Positions 1 to 11,772 are shown, numbered from the stretch's first letter. The stretch is DNA of 64,000 nucleotides from Micromonospora sp. WMMD1082 (GCF_029626175.1 NZ_JARUBM010000002.1:248001-312000); one strand, 5' to 3'. Program-made: numbers and translations. Notes: generated by a model from the sequence alone, not told the origin.

Positions 1-2043
1 GGCGTGGGCCAGCCGCACCAGGGCGTCGACGATCCGCTCGTCGCGGTGGTCGGCGCTGTCCGGCTGGTTGCCCCGGATGCCCTCGACGAACGGGCCGGCC
101 AGCTTCAGGGAGGTGATCGGCAGCCGGCGCAGGTACGCCAGGTTGGAATACCCGGTGCCGAAGTCGTCGACGGCCAGCCGTACGCCCAGCGCGGCGAGCC
201 GGTGCAGCGTCCGCAGCGGCTCCCCCGCGGAGCCCATCACCGCGCTCTCGGTCAGCTCCAGTTGCAGCAGTTCCGCCGGAAGCCCGGTGCTGGCCAGCGC
301 GTCGGCCACGGTGTCGACGATCGCCGAGGTGTCGGCCTGCCGGGCCGCCAGGTTGACGCTCACCACCAGCCGGGCGGCGGGAAACTCGCGGTGCCACCGC
401 TGGGCGTCCCGGCAGGCCTGCCGCAGCACCCACTCGCCGAGCCGGACGATCAGGCCGGTCTCCTCGGCCAGCCCGATGAACCGGTCCGGGCCGATCAGTC
501 CCAGCTCCGGATGCTGCCAGCGGACCAGCGCCTCGACGGCCAGCATCCGCCCGTCCAGCAGCGACACGATCGGCTGGTAGTGCAGCACGAACTCGCCGCG
601 GTCCAGCGCCACCGGCAGCCCGGCGGCCAGCGCCGACCGGGCGATGTCCCGGGCGCTGCGCTCCGGGTCGTAGACCGCCCACCGGTCCCGGCCCTCGGCC
701 TTGGCCCAGTAGAGCGTCGCGTCGGCCGCCTTCATCAGCTCCGAGACGCTGGTGCCGGCGACGTCCGAGTCGACGATGCCGACGCTCGCCGAGACCGCGA
801 GCTGCTGCTCACCGACACGCACCGGCGCGGAGACGGCGGCCAGGGCCGACTCGGCCACGGCGATCACGTCGCCGATGTCGGCGACCCCGTCGACCAGGAT
901 GACGAACTCGTCGCCGCCCATCCGGGCGACCAGGTAACCCTGCTCCGCCACGCAGTCCGCCAGCCGCCGGGCGATCATCACGAGCAGCCGGTCGCCGAGG
1001 TCGTGGCCGAGGCTGTCGTTGATCGCCTTGAATCCGTCGAGGTCGAGGAAGCAGACACCGACCCGGCCCTGCGGGTCGGGCGCTGTCACCAGCCCGGCCA
1101 GCGTGTCGAAGAACAGCGTCCGGTTCGGCAGGCCGGTGAGCGGGTCGTGCAGCGCCTGGAAGCGCAACCGCTGTTCGAGTTCGTACCGTTCGGTGATGTC
1201 CTCGACCACGGCGACGGTGAACCGGGGCCGGCCGTCGTCGTGGCGGATCAGGGAGACGGCCAGGTCCGTCCAGACCGCGCTGCCGTCCTTGCGGTAGTAG
1301 CGCTTCTCGACCCGGACCGCGTCGTGCTTGCCCTCGATCAGCTCCCGGTACAGCTCCCACATCCCGGCCGCGTCGTCGGCGTGGAACAGCGACGCGACGT
1401 TCATCTGCCGCAGTTCCTCGATTGGGTAGCCGAGCATGTCGGCAAACGCCTGGTTCACGTCGATGATCGCCCCGTCGACCCCGGCGATGCCGATGCCGAT
1501 CGCCGCGCCGTCGAAGACCGCCCGGAACCTGGCCTCGCTGTCGCGCAGCGCCTGCTCCACCGTGTCCCGCGCCTGCCAGGTGGACCGGGCGATCTTCTCC
1601 TGCTGGCCGAAGGTCCGGTCACGCAGCGCCCGCGCGAAGCCGGACGCCAGGCCGCCCTGCACCGCCGCGATCCGCCCGGCGAGCCCCGACGGCACGGCCC
1701 CGGCCCGTCGGGAGCCGGGCCCGCGCGGGGCGGCGAGCACCTCGGCGGGAAACCGGTCGCCGAGCGTACGCACCGACCACTCGACCACCCCCGGCTCGGT
1801 CAGGTGCGCCTCGACCAGCGCCCCACCGATCTCCTCCGCCGCCGCGGTCGCCGCCGGCACCGGCTCGGCCGAGAGCAGCACCTGCGCCAGGCGGAGGGTG
1901 TGCCCGAGCAGCAGCCGCTCGGTTTCGGCCGCGCTCATCGGCACGAAACCGAGCCGGCGTACGGCCCGGGCCCAGTCGGCGGCGTACCGCTGGGCGCCGG
2001 TCGGGTCGACGGCGCTCCCGCCGGAGGCACCGACGGCTGCCAT
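1..2043 (-). CDS. PAS-GGDEF-EAL cyclic-di-GMP protein (3' end outside window)
   Basis: The frame is open from an ATG at 2043 to the left edge, giving 681 codons with no stop, so the C-terminus lies outside the window. Domains in order: an uncharacterised alpha-helical N-terminus (about 1-150), a PAS domain (about 165-290), a GGDEF cyclase domain with intact MGGDEF (GGDEF at 376-380), and an EAL phosphodiesterase domain starting with EALVRW (504-509) and including DDFGTGYSN. Members of this family make and/or hydrolyse cyclic-di-GMP. The inhibitory RxxD site normally five residues before GGDEF is absent. The usual KIDRSF motif reads KLAGPF, so the lysine is kept but the aspartate is replaced. 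The start lies 4 nt after the stop of the DUF574 methyltransferase, which implies cotranscription and coupling; there is no strong ribosome-binding site. Whether it is a cyclase, a phosphodiesterase or both cannot be told from sequence. Confidence 0.93.
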   Translation of the reverse strand, partial: MAAVGASGGSAVDPTGAQRYAADWARAVRRLGFVPMSAAETERLLLGHTLRLAQVLLSAEPVPAATAAAEEIGGALVEAHLTEPGVVEWSVRTLGDRFPAEVLAAPRGPGSRRAGAVPSGLAGRIAAVQGGLASGFARALRDRTFGQQEKIARSTWQARDTVEQALRDSEARFRAVFDGAAIGIGIAGVDGAIIDVNQAFADMLGYPIEELRQMNVASLFHADDAAGMWELYRELIEGKHDAVRVEKRYYRKDGSAVWTDLAVSLIRHDDGRPRFTVAVVEDITERYELEQRLRFQALHDPLTGLPNRTLFFDTLAGLVTAPDPQGRVGVCFLDLDGFKAINDSLGHDLGDRLLVMIARRLADCVAEQGYLVARMGGDEFVILVDGVADIGDVIAVAESALAAVSAPVRVGEQQLAVSASVGIVDSDVAGTSVSELMKAADATLYWAKAEGRDRWAVYDPERSARDIARSALAAGLPVALDRGEFVLHYQPIVSLLDGRMLAVEALVRWQHPELGLIGPDRFIGLAEETGLIVRLGEWVLRQACRDAQRWHREFPAARLVVSVNLAARQADTSAIVDTVADALASTGLPAELLQLELTESAVMGSAGEPLRTLHRLAALGVRLAVDDFGTGYSNLAYLRRLPITSLKLAGPFVEGIRGNQPDSADHRDERIVDALVRLAHA

Positions 2044-2047
2044 CGGA

Positions 2048-2866
2048 TCAGCCTGCGGTGGAGTCGTTCCGGGCGACGCCGCCGAAGGCGCCGAAGCGCT
2101 GCGCGTCGGCCGCCACCTCGGACGGCGAGTCGGGACGCCACAGCTCCATGTGCACCACACCCGGCTCCAGGATGGTCCAGTCGCCGAAGAACCCGGTGAT
2201 CTCGGCCCGCGAGCGGAGGGTGATCTCGGTGGCGGTACGCGCCGACAGTCGCTGCGCGTCCAGCATCTCCTGCGGCTGGTCCTCGAAGGTGGAGTGCGAG
2301 ATGACCAGGTGGCTGCCGGGCGCGGCGGCGGCGCGCAGGGTGGCGAGGATGTCGCCGGGACGGTCGGGCTCCGGGATGAAGTGCACCACCCCGGCGAGCA
2401 GGATGCCCAGCGGCCGGTCGAGGTCGAGCAACTGCGACGCCTGGGCCTCGGCGAGGATCCGCGCCGGGTCGCGCAGGTCGGCGTGGATGACGCCGGTCAG
2501 GTCGTTGCCGGCGAGCAGCTCCCGGCTGTGCGCCACCGCCACCGGGTCGATGTCGACGTAGACCACCCGCGCCTTCGGGTTGGCGGCCTGGGCGACCTCG
2601 TGCACGTTACCGACGGTGGGGATGCCGGAGCCGATGTCCAGGAACTGCTCGATGCCGGCGTCGAGCAACACCCGCACGGCCCGGCGGAGGAACTCCCGCC
2701 CGGCGCGCATGGTCGCCGGCAGGTTCGGCGTCATGGCCGCGATCTGCTCGGCCAACTGCCGGTCGATCTCGAAGTTGTGCGCGCCGCCGAGGAAGTAGTC
2801 GTACACCCGGGCCGCGCTGGGCCGGGAGAGGTCGATCTCGGCGGGAAGTCCGTCCGGCTGCTGCAC
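2048..2866 (-). CDS. DUF574-family SAM-dependent methyltransferase
   Basis: 272 residues. The N-terminal block [20 protein letters not shown] is the hallmark of the actinobacterial DUF574 (Methyltransf_19) family, and [10 protein letters not shown] (about residues 75-85) is the SAM-binding motif I, followed by an acidic beta-2 end ([10 protein letters not shown]). The family has a Rossmann methyltransferase fold; its substrates are mostly unknown. It is the first gene of a two-gene unit with the downstream cyclic-di-GMP protein (4-nt gap). The roughly 115 nt between this start and the thiolase stop should hold its promoter. The family assignment is firm; a link between methylation and c-di-GMP signalling is inference from adjacency only. 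Confidence 0.92.
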   Translation of the reverse strand: MQQPDGLPAEIDLSRPSAARVYDYFLGGAHNFEIDRQLAEQIAAMTPNLPATMRAGREFLRRAVRVLLDAGIEQFLDIGSGIPTVGNVHEVAQAANPKARVVYVDIDPVAVAHSRELLAGNDLTGVIHADLRDPARILAEAQASQLLDLDRPLGILLAGVVHFIPEPDRPGDILATLRAAAAPGSHLVISHSTFEDQPQEMLDAQRLSARTATEITLRSRAEITGFFGDWTILEPGVVHMELWRPDSPSEVAADAQRFGAFGGVARNDSTAG

Positions 2867-2983
2867 TGGTGCACCCCAAAGTCGTCGCCGTGGATCGTGT
2901 GACGCTGCCCACTCTAGGCCCGTCCGGCACCCGGAGGGAGATCCACAACGCTCTTTTCCTGATCTCTTACAGATAGCGACGGG

Positions 2984-4186
2984 TCAGGCGGCCTCCAGCA
3001 GCAGCGCGATGCCCTGCCCCACGCCGATGCACATGGTGACCAGCGCCCGCCGCCCGCCGCGACGGCGCAGCTCCCGCGCGGCGGTGAGCGCGAGCCGGGC
3101 GCCACTGGCACCGAGCGGGTGCCCCAGGGCGATTGCCCCACCGTTCGGGTTCACGTGCTCCGCCTCCTCGGGCAGGCCCAGCTCCCGCAGCACCGCGACG
3201 GACTGGGCCGCGAACGCCTCGTTCAGCTCGATCACATCGACGTCGACCAGCGCCAGCCCGTGCCGGTCGAGCAGCCGGCGGGTCGCCGGGACCGGGCCGA
3301 TGCCCATGATCCGGGGCGGCACGCCGGCCGCCGCCGCGCCGGTGACCCGGGCCAGCGGGGTGAGATCGTACTCGGCGACGGCCGCCGCCGAGGCGACCAG
3401 CAGGGCCACCGCGCCGTCGTTGACGCCGGAGGAGTTGCCGGCGGTCACCGTGCCGCCGTCGCGGAACGGGGTGGGCAGCGCCGCGAGCTTCTCCAGCGAG
3501 GTCGGCCGGGGGTGCTCGTCGACCTCGACCAGCCGGGTCTCGTGCCGGCCGGCCGGCACGGTCACCGGCACGATCTCCTCGGCGAGCCGGCCGTCGGCCT
3601 GGGCCTTGGCCGCGCGCACCTGCGAGCGGTACGCGAACTCGTCCTGCGCCCGCCGGTCGATGCCGTACTCGGTGGCCACGTTCTCGGCCGTCTCGGGCAT
3701 CGAGTCGATGCCCCAGCCCCGCTCCATGAGCGGGTTGACCAGCCGCCAGCCGATGGTGGTGTCGTACATCTCGGCGGAGCGGGAGAACGCGGTGGTCGCC
3801 TTCGGCAGGACGAACGGTGCCCGGCTCATGCTCTCCACCCCGCCCGCGACGACCAGGTCGGCCTCCCCGGCGACGATCGCCCGGGCGGCGGTGGCCAGCG
3901 CGTCCAGGCCGGAGCCGCAGAGCCGGTTGACGGTGCTGCCGGGCACCTGCTCGGGCAGCCCGCCGAGCAGGGCCGCCATCCGGGCCACGTTGCGGTTGTC
4001 CTCGCCGGCCTGATTGGCGCAGCCGAGCACCACGTCGTCGGTGCGCGCCCAGTCCACCGACGGATGCCGGGCGACCAGCTCGCGGATGACATGGGCGGCC
4101 AGGTCGTCGGGGCGTACGCCGGACAGCGCGCCGCCGTAGCGACCGATCGGGGTGCGGACACCGGCCACCAGGTATGCCACGGTCAT
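2984..4186 (-). CDS. Thiolase family acetyl-CoA acyltransferase (3-oxoadipyl-CoA thiolase-like)
   Basis: 400 residues, the standard length for a degradative thiolase. Catalytic residues are visible: nucleophile Cys90 in [10 protein letters not shown], His356 in GHPLGASG and Cys386 in MCIGVGQG. These enzymes cleave 3-oxoacyl-CoA with CoA to acetyl-CoA and a shortened acyl-CoA. The segment [17 protein letters not shown] resembles the PcaF/PaaJ group (beta-ketoadipyl-CoA thiolases of aromatic-acid catabolism), but no other aromatic-degradation gene lies nearby, so the substrate is uncertain; general fatty-acid beta-oxidation (FadA-like) is the alternative. It is transcribed alone, divergent from the GST gene. 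Confidence 0.93.
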   Translation of the reverse strand: MTVAYLVAGVRTPIGRYGGALSGVRPDDLAAHVIRELVARHPSVDWARTDDVVLGCANQAGEDNRNVARMAALLGGLPEQVPGSTVNRLCGSGLDALATAARAIVAGEADLVVAGGVESMSRAPFVLPKATTAFSRSAEMYDTTIGWRLVNPLMERGWGIDSMPETAENVATEYGIDRRAQDEFAYRSQVRAAKAQADGRLAEEIVPVTVPAGRHETRLVEVDEHPRPTSLEKLAALPTPFRDGGTVTAGNSSGVNDGAVALLVASAAAVAEYDLTPLARVTGAAAAGVPPRIMGIGPVPATRRLLDRHGLALVDVDVIELNEAFAAQSVAVLRELGLPEEAEHVNPNGGAIALGHPLGASGARLALTAARELRRRGGRRALVTMCIGVGQGIALLLEAA

Positions 4187-4292
4187 CGCGAGTCCTTCGG
4201 GGGTGGGAAGGGCTGGGCGGGCGCGTCCACCGGGTCACGGTGACTCACCGACGGCCAGGATATCGCCGGGCGCGGCCGATAGGTTTGTCGGC

Positions 4293-5250
4293 ATGGCACG
4301 AGCCCAGTTCAGTGCGGAGACCAGCGACGGTGGCGCGTTCGTCCGCCAACCCAACCGGTTCACCGGGCGGGTCACCCCGCACTCGACCTCACCGCCCGGC
4401 GGCGGGCCGGACGCGCAGGACCGCTGGCCGCTGGAGGCGGGCCGGTACCGGCTGATCTGGTGCCGGGCCTGCCCGTGGGCGCACCGGGCGCTGATCGTGC
4501 GTAACCTGCTCGGGCTGCGCGAGGTCATCTCGCTGGGCACCGTCGACCCGATCCGGGACGAGCGGGGCTGGCGGTTCAGCCTCGACGAGGACGGCTTCGA
4601 CCCGGTGCTGGGCATCGGCTTCCTCTCCGAGGCGTACCTCGCCACCGACGCCGACTACTCCGGCCGGGTCACCGTTCCGGCGCTGGTCGATACCGTCACC
4701 GGCCGGGTGGTCACCAACGACTATCCACAGCTCACCCTGGACCTGTCCACCGAGTGGCGGCGGCTGCACGCCCCGGACGCGCCGGATCTCTACCCGGTCG
4801 AGCTGCGCCCGGAGATGGACGCGCTGATGGCCGAGATCCACCGCGACATCAACAACGGCGTCTACCGCTGCGGCTTCGCGACCTCGCAGCAGGCGTACGA
4901 CGAGGCGTTCGAGGCGCTGTTCGGGCGGCTCGACGCGCTGTCGGAGCGGCTGGCCGGCCGGCGCTACCTGATGGGTGACTCGATCACGGAAGCGGACGTA
5001 CGGCTGTTCACCACGCTGGTCCGCTTCGACGTGGCGTACCACGGTCACTTCAAGTGCAACCGGCAGAAGCTCGCCGAGATGCCGGTGCTCTGGGCGTACG
5101 CCCGGGATCTGTTCCAGACCCCCGGCTTCGGCGAGACCGTCGACTTCGACCACATCAAGCGGCACTACTACGCCACGCATCGCGAGATCAACCCGACCGG
5201 GATCGTCCCGCTCGGCCCGGACCTGCACGGCTGGACCACGCCGCACGGGC

Positions 5251-5258
<8 letters not shown>
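4293..5258 (+). CDS. Glutathionyl-hydroquinone reductase-type GST family protein
   Basis: 321 residues from the ATG at 4293; the frame is open further upstream but that part lacks family similarity. An N-terminal thioredoxin-like domain carries the active-site motif WCRACPWAHR, with the conserved CPWA cysteine of the Xi-class/YqjG hydroquinone reductases, and an all-alpha GST C-terminal domain follows (about 170-310, including DIKRHYYATHREINPTGIVP). The family reductively removes thiol adducts from hydroquinones. Actinobacteria generally use mycothiol in place of glutathione, so the natural substrate is probably a mycothiolyl-hydroquinone (inference). The stop overlaps the GTG start of the DUF998 gene by 8 nt, implying translational coupling. 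Confidence 0.88.
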
Positions 5259-7033
<1,775 letters not shown>

Positions 7034-7061
7034 CCGGGCCAGCCCGCGCGGCCTACCAGGG

Positions 7062-10000
7062 TCAGCCCGCCAGGTGGCCCCAGCGCCGCTCCAGGTCGCG
7101 CCACGGCCCCTGGGCGGCGACCGTGCCGCCGATGAGCACCACCACGTGGTCGGCCCGCACCAGCGCGGCCCGCTTCGAGGTGGAGCCGACGACGGTCACG
7201 CCGCGTTCCCGCAGGGCCTGCCAGAGCGCGAGCTCGGTGGTCACGTCCAGCGCGGAGGAGACGTCGTCGGCCACCAGCAGCTCGGTACGCGGTGCCAGCG
7301 CCCGGGCCAGCGCCAGGCGCTGCAACTGCCCGCCGGAGAGCCGGGTGCCCTTGTGCCCGATGAGCAGCCCGAGCCCGCTGCCGGTGCCGGCCAGGTCGTG
7401 CTCCAGCTGAGCGGTCGCCACCGCGTGCGCGGGGTCCACCGGGTGACCGAGGGTGATGTTCTCCGCGACCGTGCCGGAGAGCACCCGGGGCAGCTGACCC
7501 ACGTATCCGACCTGGTTGGGGCGGAGGAACAGCTCCGGTTCGGTGATCGGCTCACCGTTCCAGGTCAGCTCACCGGTGTGCGGGGCGATCCCGGCCAGCG
7601 CCCGCAGCAGCGAGGACTTGCCCGCACCCACCGGCCCGACGACCAGCACCAGTTGCCCGCGTGCCACGGTCAGGTCCACGTCGCGTACGGCGATGGTGCC
7701 GTCGGTGTGCCGGACGCCGAAGCCGACCAGGTCCAGCCGCCGCAGCGGGGTGCGGGGCGGTACCGGCGGGGCGGGAGCCGTGCCGGCGGCCAGGTCGACC
7801 CCGGGCACCCGCGCCGAGTACACCTCGATCCCGGTCATCTCCGCCGTACGCCGGGTCCACACCCGCGCCGACGGCACCTGGGAGATCAACGACGCGGTGG
7901 TCCAGGCGAACCAGCGCGCCGCGCCCAGCGTGGCCACCGCGACCAGCGTCGCCCCGGCGGAGAGCTGGCCGGACAGGAAGAGCGCCCACACGCCGATCGG
8001 GAAGAGCCCGCTGGCCAGCGCCGGCGTGGACCGGGCCCAGACCTGCACGGTGATCTCCCGCCGCTGCCGCTCGCTGCGCACCACGTCGAGGTCGGCGAGG
8101 TGGCTCAGCACCGGCCGGGTCGCCCCGGCCAGCTTCACCGTCCGGGCGGCCGACAGCGTGGAGACCAGCGCGGTGGCGAACGCGGCCCGCGCGGCGACGG
8201 TGTCCCGGGCCGCCCGCTCCAGCCTCGGGCCGAACGCCGTGGCGGCCAGCCCGGAGAGCACCATCGTGCCGAGGAAGAACAGCCCCGGCACCACGCTGCC
8301 GGTGACCAGGGTCATGGCGACCAGCAGGAGAAGGCCGATCGACTGGTCCAGTACGTGGTCGGCGAGCTGCACCACCCGTTCGGTGTCGCCGCCCTGGGCC
8401 ACCACCTCGGCCGGGGTGTGCCGGCTGACCCGGCGGGGGCCCGTCTGGCCGTGCACCAGGCGCGCGCTGATCCGCAGCATCTGCCGTACCCACCAGGCCG
8501 GGAACCACAGGTGGGTCCAGTAGTGCGCCGGGATGGCGACGACCAACCCGGCGGCGATGCCGATGGCGGGCAGCCACGGGTCGCCCGTGCCGTCGACCAC
8601 GTCGGCCCAGAGCCAGGCCAGCACCGGCCCGTCCAGTCCGAGGATCACCAGGACGGAGAAGATCCCGACCGCCGCCGCGCCGTACCGGGGGTCGTTGAGG
8701 CAGAGCCGGGCGATCTCCCGCAGCGTCCGGGTACGGGACGCGGGTCGCCGCGCGGCGTCGGCCGGCACACCGGCGGTACGGCGGCCCGGCTGGCGCCCGC
8801 CGACCTCCCGCGCACCCACCTCGCGCCCCTCGGTCGGCTCCACGGGCTCGGGCCCGACGACCGGTGCCGGATCGTCCCCGTCCGGCGCGGGCGTTCCGGG
8901 ACCGACCGGCGGGCCGGGCCGGTCGCCGTCGCGGGCCGGGCCGGCGGGCCGGGTGCCGTCGACGGGCCCCACGGCCGTGGTGACCCCGGTGCGGGCGCCG
9001 GCGGGGTTGGCGCCGACCAGCGCCGGTACGCCCCGCAGCCGGCCGGAGCCCGGCCCGGCCAGCAGGTCGACCTCGGTGTCGCCGCCCTGCCCGCCCGCCT
9101 GGCCGGCGGCCAGGAGTTCGGCGAAGCGGCGCGACTCGGCCAGCGGGGCGGCCTCGACCACCGCGCCGTCGGCCAGCACCACCACCTCGTCGCAGCGGCT
9201 CACCGACGACAGCCGGTGCGCGATGACGATGCCGATCCGGTCCCGCAGCAGGCGCTCGGTGGCCTGCTGCACCCGTGTCTCGGTGACCGGATCGAGCCGG
9301 GCGGTGGCCTCGTCGAGGATCACCACGTGCGGGTCGCGGACCAGGATGCGGGCGAAGGCGACCAGTTGCTCCTGACCGGCCGAGAGCACGTGACCGCTCT
9401 CGCCGAGGCGGGTGTCCAGGCCGGCGGGCAGCTCGGCGATCCAGCCGGCCAGACCCAGCTCGTGCAGGGCCCGCGCGGCGGCATCGAGCAGCTCGGGGTC
9501 GAACAGCGCCACGTTCTCGGCGAGCGTGCCGGCGAGGATCTCGGTGCGCTGGGGCACCACGGCGACCCACCGGCGCAGCTGCTCCACGTCGAGGTCGAGC
9601 ACGTCACGACCGCCGAGCAGGACCGTGCCGGGTGGCACGTCGACCGCCCGGGTGAGCAGCTTGGCCAGCGTCGACTTGCCCGACCCGGTCCGGCCGACCA
9701 GGGCGTACGAGCGCCCCCGGACGAAGGTCAGGTCGACCTCGCGGAGCGCGGGGCCGCGATCGGCGTCCGGCCCGGTGGTCGGGTAACGGTAGGTCAGGTC
9801 GCGGATGACCAGGTCGCCGTCGGTGGGCGCGGCGCCGCCGGCCGGTTCCTGTGTCGCGGCGGAGAGCAGTTGGACCCGCCCCCAGGCGCCGAGGGCGTAC
9901 TGCACCTCCGGCACCATCCGGCTGACGTGCTCGACGGTCATGCCGAGGGAGAGCGCGAGCAGCCAGATCGCGGTCATCCGGGCGGCGTCGACCCGGCCGG

Positions 10001-10766
10001 TGGTCAGCGCCCAGACCCCGCCGAGCACGACCAGCGCGATGCCGGCCCGGGTCACCCCGGCCGCGATGGTGTTGACCTGTGCGGACATCGCCCACACCCG
10101 CCATCCCCGGCGGAGCACCTCGGCCGCCCGGAGGGCGTACAGGCGCAGCACGTACGGCCGGGCCAGGCTGGTGCGGACGTCGTCCTGGCCGTGGATCGAC
10201 TCCTCCATCACCGCCGCCAGATCCGACCAGGCCGCCTCCTCGTGCATCCGGGCCGGAACGATCCGGGAGGCGGGCCGGCGCAGCGTGATCGCGAGCAGGA
10301 CGCAGAGCAGCAGCATGCCGATCCCGGCCGGCCACCAGACGGTGAACGCGACCAGCGTGGACAGCACGCCCACGGACAGCGCCTGGGCCAGCCGGGTGCC
10401 GGGGCCGCGCACGCCCGAGGCGACGTCGTACACGTCGCCGTCGATCCGGTCGAGCATCTCCCCCACGGGGGTGGTCTCCAGGGCGGGCACGGGTTGCCCC
10501 AGCGCCACCCGGCACAGCCGGCGGCGCACGTGGGCGGACCAGTCGGCGGTCACCCCGGCCATCACCAGGCTGACCACGAGGTCGCTGGCGACCGCCGCGA
10601 CCAGCGCCGCCGACAGCAGCACGAAGAACCCGACGGAGCGGTGGATCAGCACCGGCCCGGCGAGCGCGGCGGTGGCCGCCTGGCCGATGCCGCCGAGCAC
10701 GATCAGGACGGCGACCAGGGTCATCCGGCGGGAGGAGGTGACCCACAGATCACGGAGCAGGCGCAT
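7062..10766 (-). CDS. Fused tandem ABC exporter (TMD-NBD-TMD-NBD)
   Basis: 1234 residues from the ATG at 10766, which has GGAGGAA 6 nt upstream. Two complete exporter modules are joined in one chain: TMD1 (about 1-300), NBD1 (about 330-580), a Pro/Gly/Arg-rich linker (about 590-690), TMD2 (about 695-970) and NBD2 (about 1010-1230). NBD1 has Walker A GRTGSGKST, signature LSAGQ, Walker B VVILDEA with the catalytic Glu, and the H-loop His in IAHRLSS. NBD2 has Walker A GPVGAGKSS and canonical LSGGQ, but Asp replaces the catalytic Glu (LVADDVSSALD) and the H-loop reads STSKRA with no His. One ATP site should be consensus and the other degenerate, as in heterodimeric exporters. The substrate is unknown, probably a small molecule or peptide. 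Confidence 0.95.
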   Translation of the reverse strand: MRLLRDLWVTSSRRMTLVAVLIVLGGIGQAATAALAGPVLIHRSVGFFVLLSAALVAAVASDLVVSLVMAGVTADWSAHVRRRLCRVALGQPVPALETTPVGEMLDRIDGDVYDVASGVRGPGTRLAQALSVGVLSTLVAFTVWWPAGIGMLLLCVLLAITLRRPASRIVPARMHEEAAWSDLAAVMEESIHGQDDVRTSLARPYVLRLYALRAAEVLRRGWRVWAMSAQVNTIAAGVTRAGIALVVLGGVWALTTGRVDAARMTAIWLLALSLGMTVEHVSRMVPEVQYALGAWGRVQLLSAATQEPAGGAAPTDGDLVIRDLTYRYPTTGPDADRGPALREVDLTFVRGRSYALVGRTGSGKSTLAKLLTRAVDVPPGTVLLGGRDVLDLDVEQLRRWVAVVPQRTEILAGTLAENVALFDPELLDAAARALHELGLAGWIAELPAGLDTRLGESGHVLSAGQEQLVAFARILVRDPHVVILDEATARLDPVTETRVQQATERLLRDRIGIVIAHRLSSVSRCDEVVVLADGAVVEAAPLAESRRFAELLAAGQAGGQGGDTEVDLLAGPGSGRLRGVPALVGANPAGARTGVTTAVGPVDGTRPAGPARDGDRPGPPVGPGTPAPDGDDPAPVVGPEPVEPTEGREVGAREVGGRQPGRRTAGVPADAARRPASRTRTLREIARLCLNDPRYGAAAVGIFSVLVILGLDGPVLAWLWADVVDGTGDPWLPAIGIAAGLVVAIPAHYWTHLWFPAWWVRQMLRISARLVHGQTGPRRVSRHTPAEVVAQGGDTERVVQLADHVLDQSIGLLLLVAMTLVTGSVVPGLFFLGTMVLSGLAATAFGPRLERAARDTVAARAAFATALVSTLSAARTVKLAGATRPVLSHLADLDVVRSERQRREITVQVWARSTPALASGLFPIGVWALFLSGQLSAGATLVAVATLGAARWFAWTTASLISQVPSARVWTRRTAEMTGIEVYSARVPGVDLAAGTAPAPPVPPRTPLRRLDLVGFGVRHTDGTIAVRDVDLTVARGQLVLVVGPVGAGKSSLLRALAGIAPHTGELTWNGEPITEPELFLRPNQVGYVGQLPRVLSGTVAENITLGHPVDPAHAVATAQLEHDLAGTGSGLGLLIGHKGTRLSGGQLQRLALARALAPRTELLVADDVSSALDVTTELALWQALRERGVTVVGSTSKRAALVRADHVVVLIGGTVAAQGPWRDLERRWGHLAG

Positions 10767-10883
10767 GGGGTCGGTTCCTCCGGTTTCGTGACGGAGGTTC
10801 CAGCCTGCTTCTCCCGGCCGCACGGCTCAACGCATTTTCGCCGGCGGCAGATCACCGGGCGACATCTGCCGGACGAGTGGCCA

Positions 10884-10933
10884 GGGCTGGGCTGGGCTGG
10901 GCTGGGCTGGGCTGGGCTGGGCTGGGCTGGGCT
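10884..10933. repeat. GGGCT tandem repeat, ten copies
   Basis: Ten perfect copies of the pentamer GGGCT fill 50 bp immediately after the stop codon of the GNAT gene; the last base is also the last base of that stop codon on the minus strand. It lies between the GNAT gene and the ABC exporter start. Such perfect short tandem arrays are slippage-prone. It is not in a coding region, so copy-number change would alter only the intergenic spacing. Confidence 0.97.
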
Positions 10934-11772
10934 CAGAAGAGCACGGTGGCGAGGGTGCCGACCGGGCGGAAGCCGCAGCGCTCGTAGACCCGCCGGGCGG
11001 GCAGGTTGAAGTCGTTGACGTACAGGCTGACCGTCGGGGCGACCCTGGTCAGCGCGTCGCCGACCACGGCCGCCATCGCGGCGGTGGCCATCCCCCGGCC
11101 CCGCCACTCGGGCGCCACCCAGACCCCCTGGACCTGCGCGGTGCGCCGGGTGACGACCGCCAGTTCGGCCTTGAAGACCACCCGACCGTCGACGAACCGA
11201 GCGTACGCCCGACCCGAGCGGATCATGTCCGTGACCCGGCGGCGGTACCCGCGCCCGCCGTCGTCGGCCAGCGGCGAGACGCCCACCTCCTCGGTGTACA
11301 TCGCCACCGCCGCCGGGAAGAGCCGGTCGAACTCGGCACTGCGCACCCGGCGCACCTGCGGGTCGGGCGGCACCCCGGGCAGCGCCTCGGCGACCAGCAA
11401 CGGCTGGTTCGGGCGTACGTCGCGGGCCGGTCCCCAGGTGTCGGCGAGGCGGTCCCACAGTTGCAGTACGGCGTCGGCGCGCCCGACGATCGAGGAGCAG
11501 AGCCGTTCCTCGCCGGCGAGCAGGTCGGCGAAGGCGGCGACGGCCTGCGGGCCGGCCAGCACCGGCGTGAGGTTGCCACCGAGCCAGCAGACCGATTCGA
11601 GGTGGCGGCGGGAACCGTACCCGAGGACCCGGCCCTCGGCCCGCCACCACGCCAGCCCGCGCGCGGCGACCCGCTCCGCGACCTGCGCGCCCGCGTACGG
11701 GTCGAGGTCGAGCAGCCGCTCGACCGCGCGACGTTCCGACTCCCCCAGTTGCCGCACCGGCGCCGTCAGCAC
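10933..11772 (-). CDS. GNAT acetyltransferase with N-terminal DUF4081-like domain
   Basis: 279 residues from the GTG at 11772; a GTG at 11826 in the same frame would add 18 residues but lies next to the PadR palindromes and has no ribosome-binding site. The N-terminal half (about 1-115) resembles DUF4081, and the C-terminal half (about 130-275) is a GNAT fold with the acetyl-CoA motif VWVAPEWRGRGMATA and NDFNLPARRVYERCGF. The counterpart in M. tuberculosis (Rv2867c) follows ispG directly; here padR has come between them. The function is unknown; acetylation of a small molecule or protein N-terminus is possible. Either GTG could be the true start. Confidence 0.85.
   Translation of the reverse strand: MLTAPVRQLGESERRAVERLLDLDPYAGAQVAERVAARGLAWWRAEGRVLGYGSRRHLESVCWLGGNLTPVLAGPQAVAAFADLLAGEERLCSSIVGRADAVLQLWDRLADTWGPARDVRPNQPLLVAEALPGVPPDPQVRRVRSAEFDRLFPAAVAMYTEEVGVSPLADDGGRGYRRRVTDMIRSGRAYARFVDGRVVFKAELAVVTRRTAQVQGVWVAPEWRGRGMATAAMAAVVGDALTRVAPTVSLYVNDFNLPARRVYERCGFRPVGTLATVLF

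Noticed and set aside
4..2199. Long plus-strand frame of about 731 codons
   Set aside because: Mirror of the GGDEF-EAL gene; the minus frame has intact motifs, and this frame has none and spans two genes.
10884..10933. CRISPR array
   Set aside because: Units are 5 bp with no spacers and no cas genes.
7074..11009. Plus-strand frame of about 1311 codons
   Set aside because: Antisense to the ABC exporter; composition is Arg/Gly/Pro/His-rich with no fold or motif.
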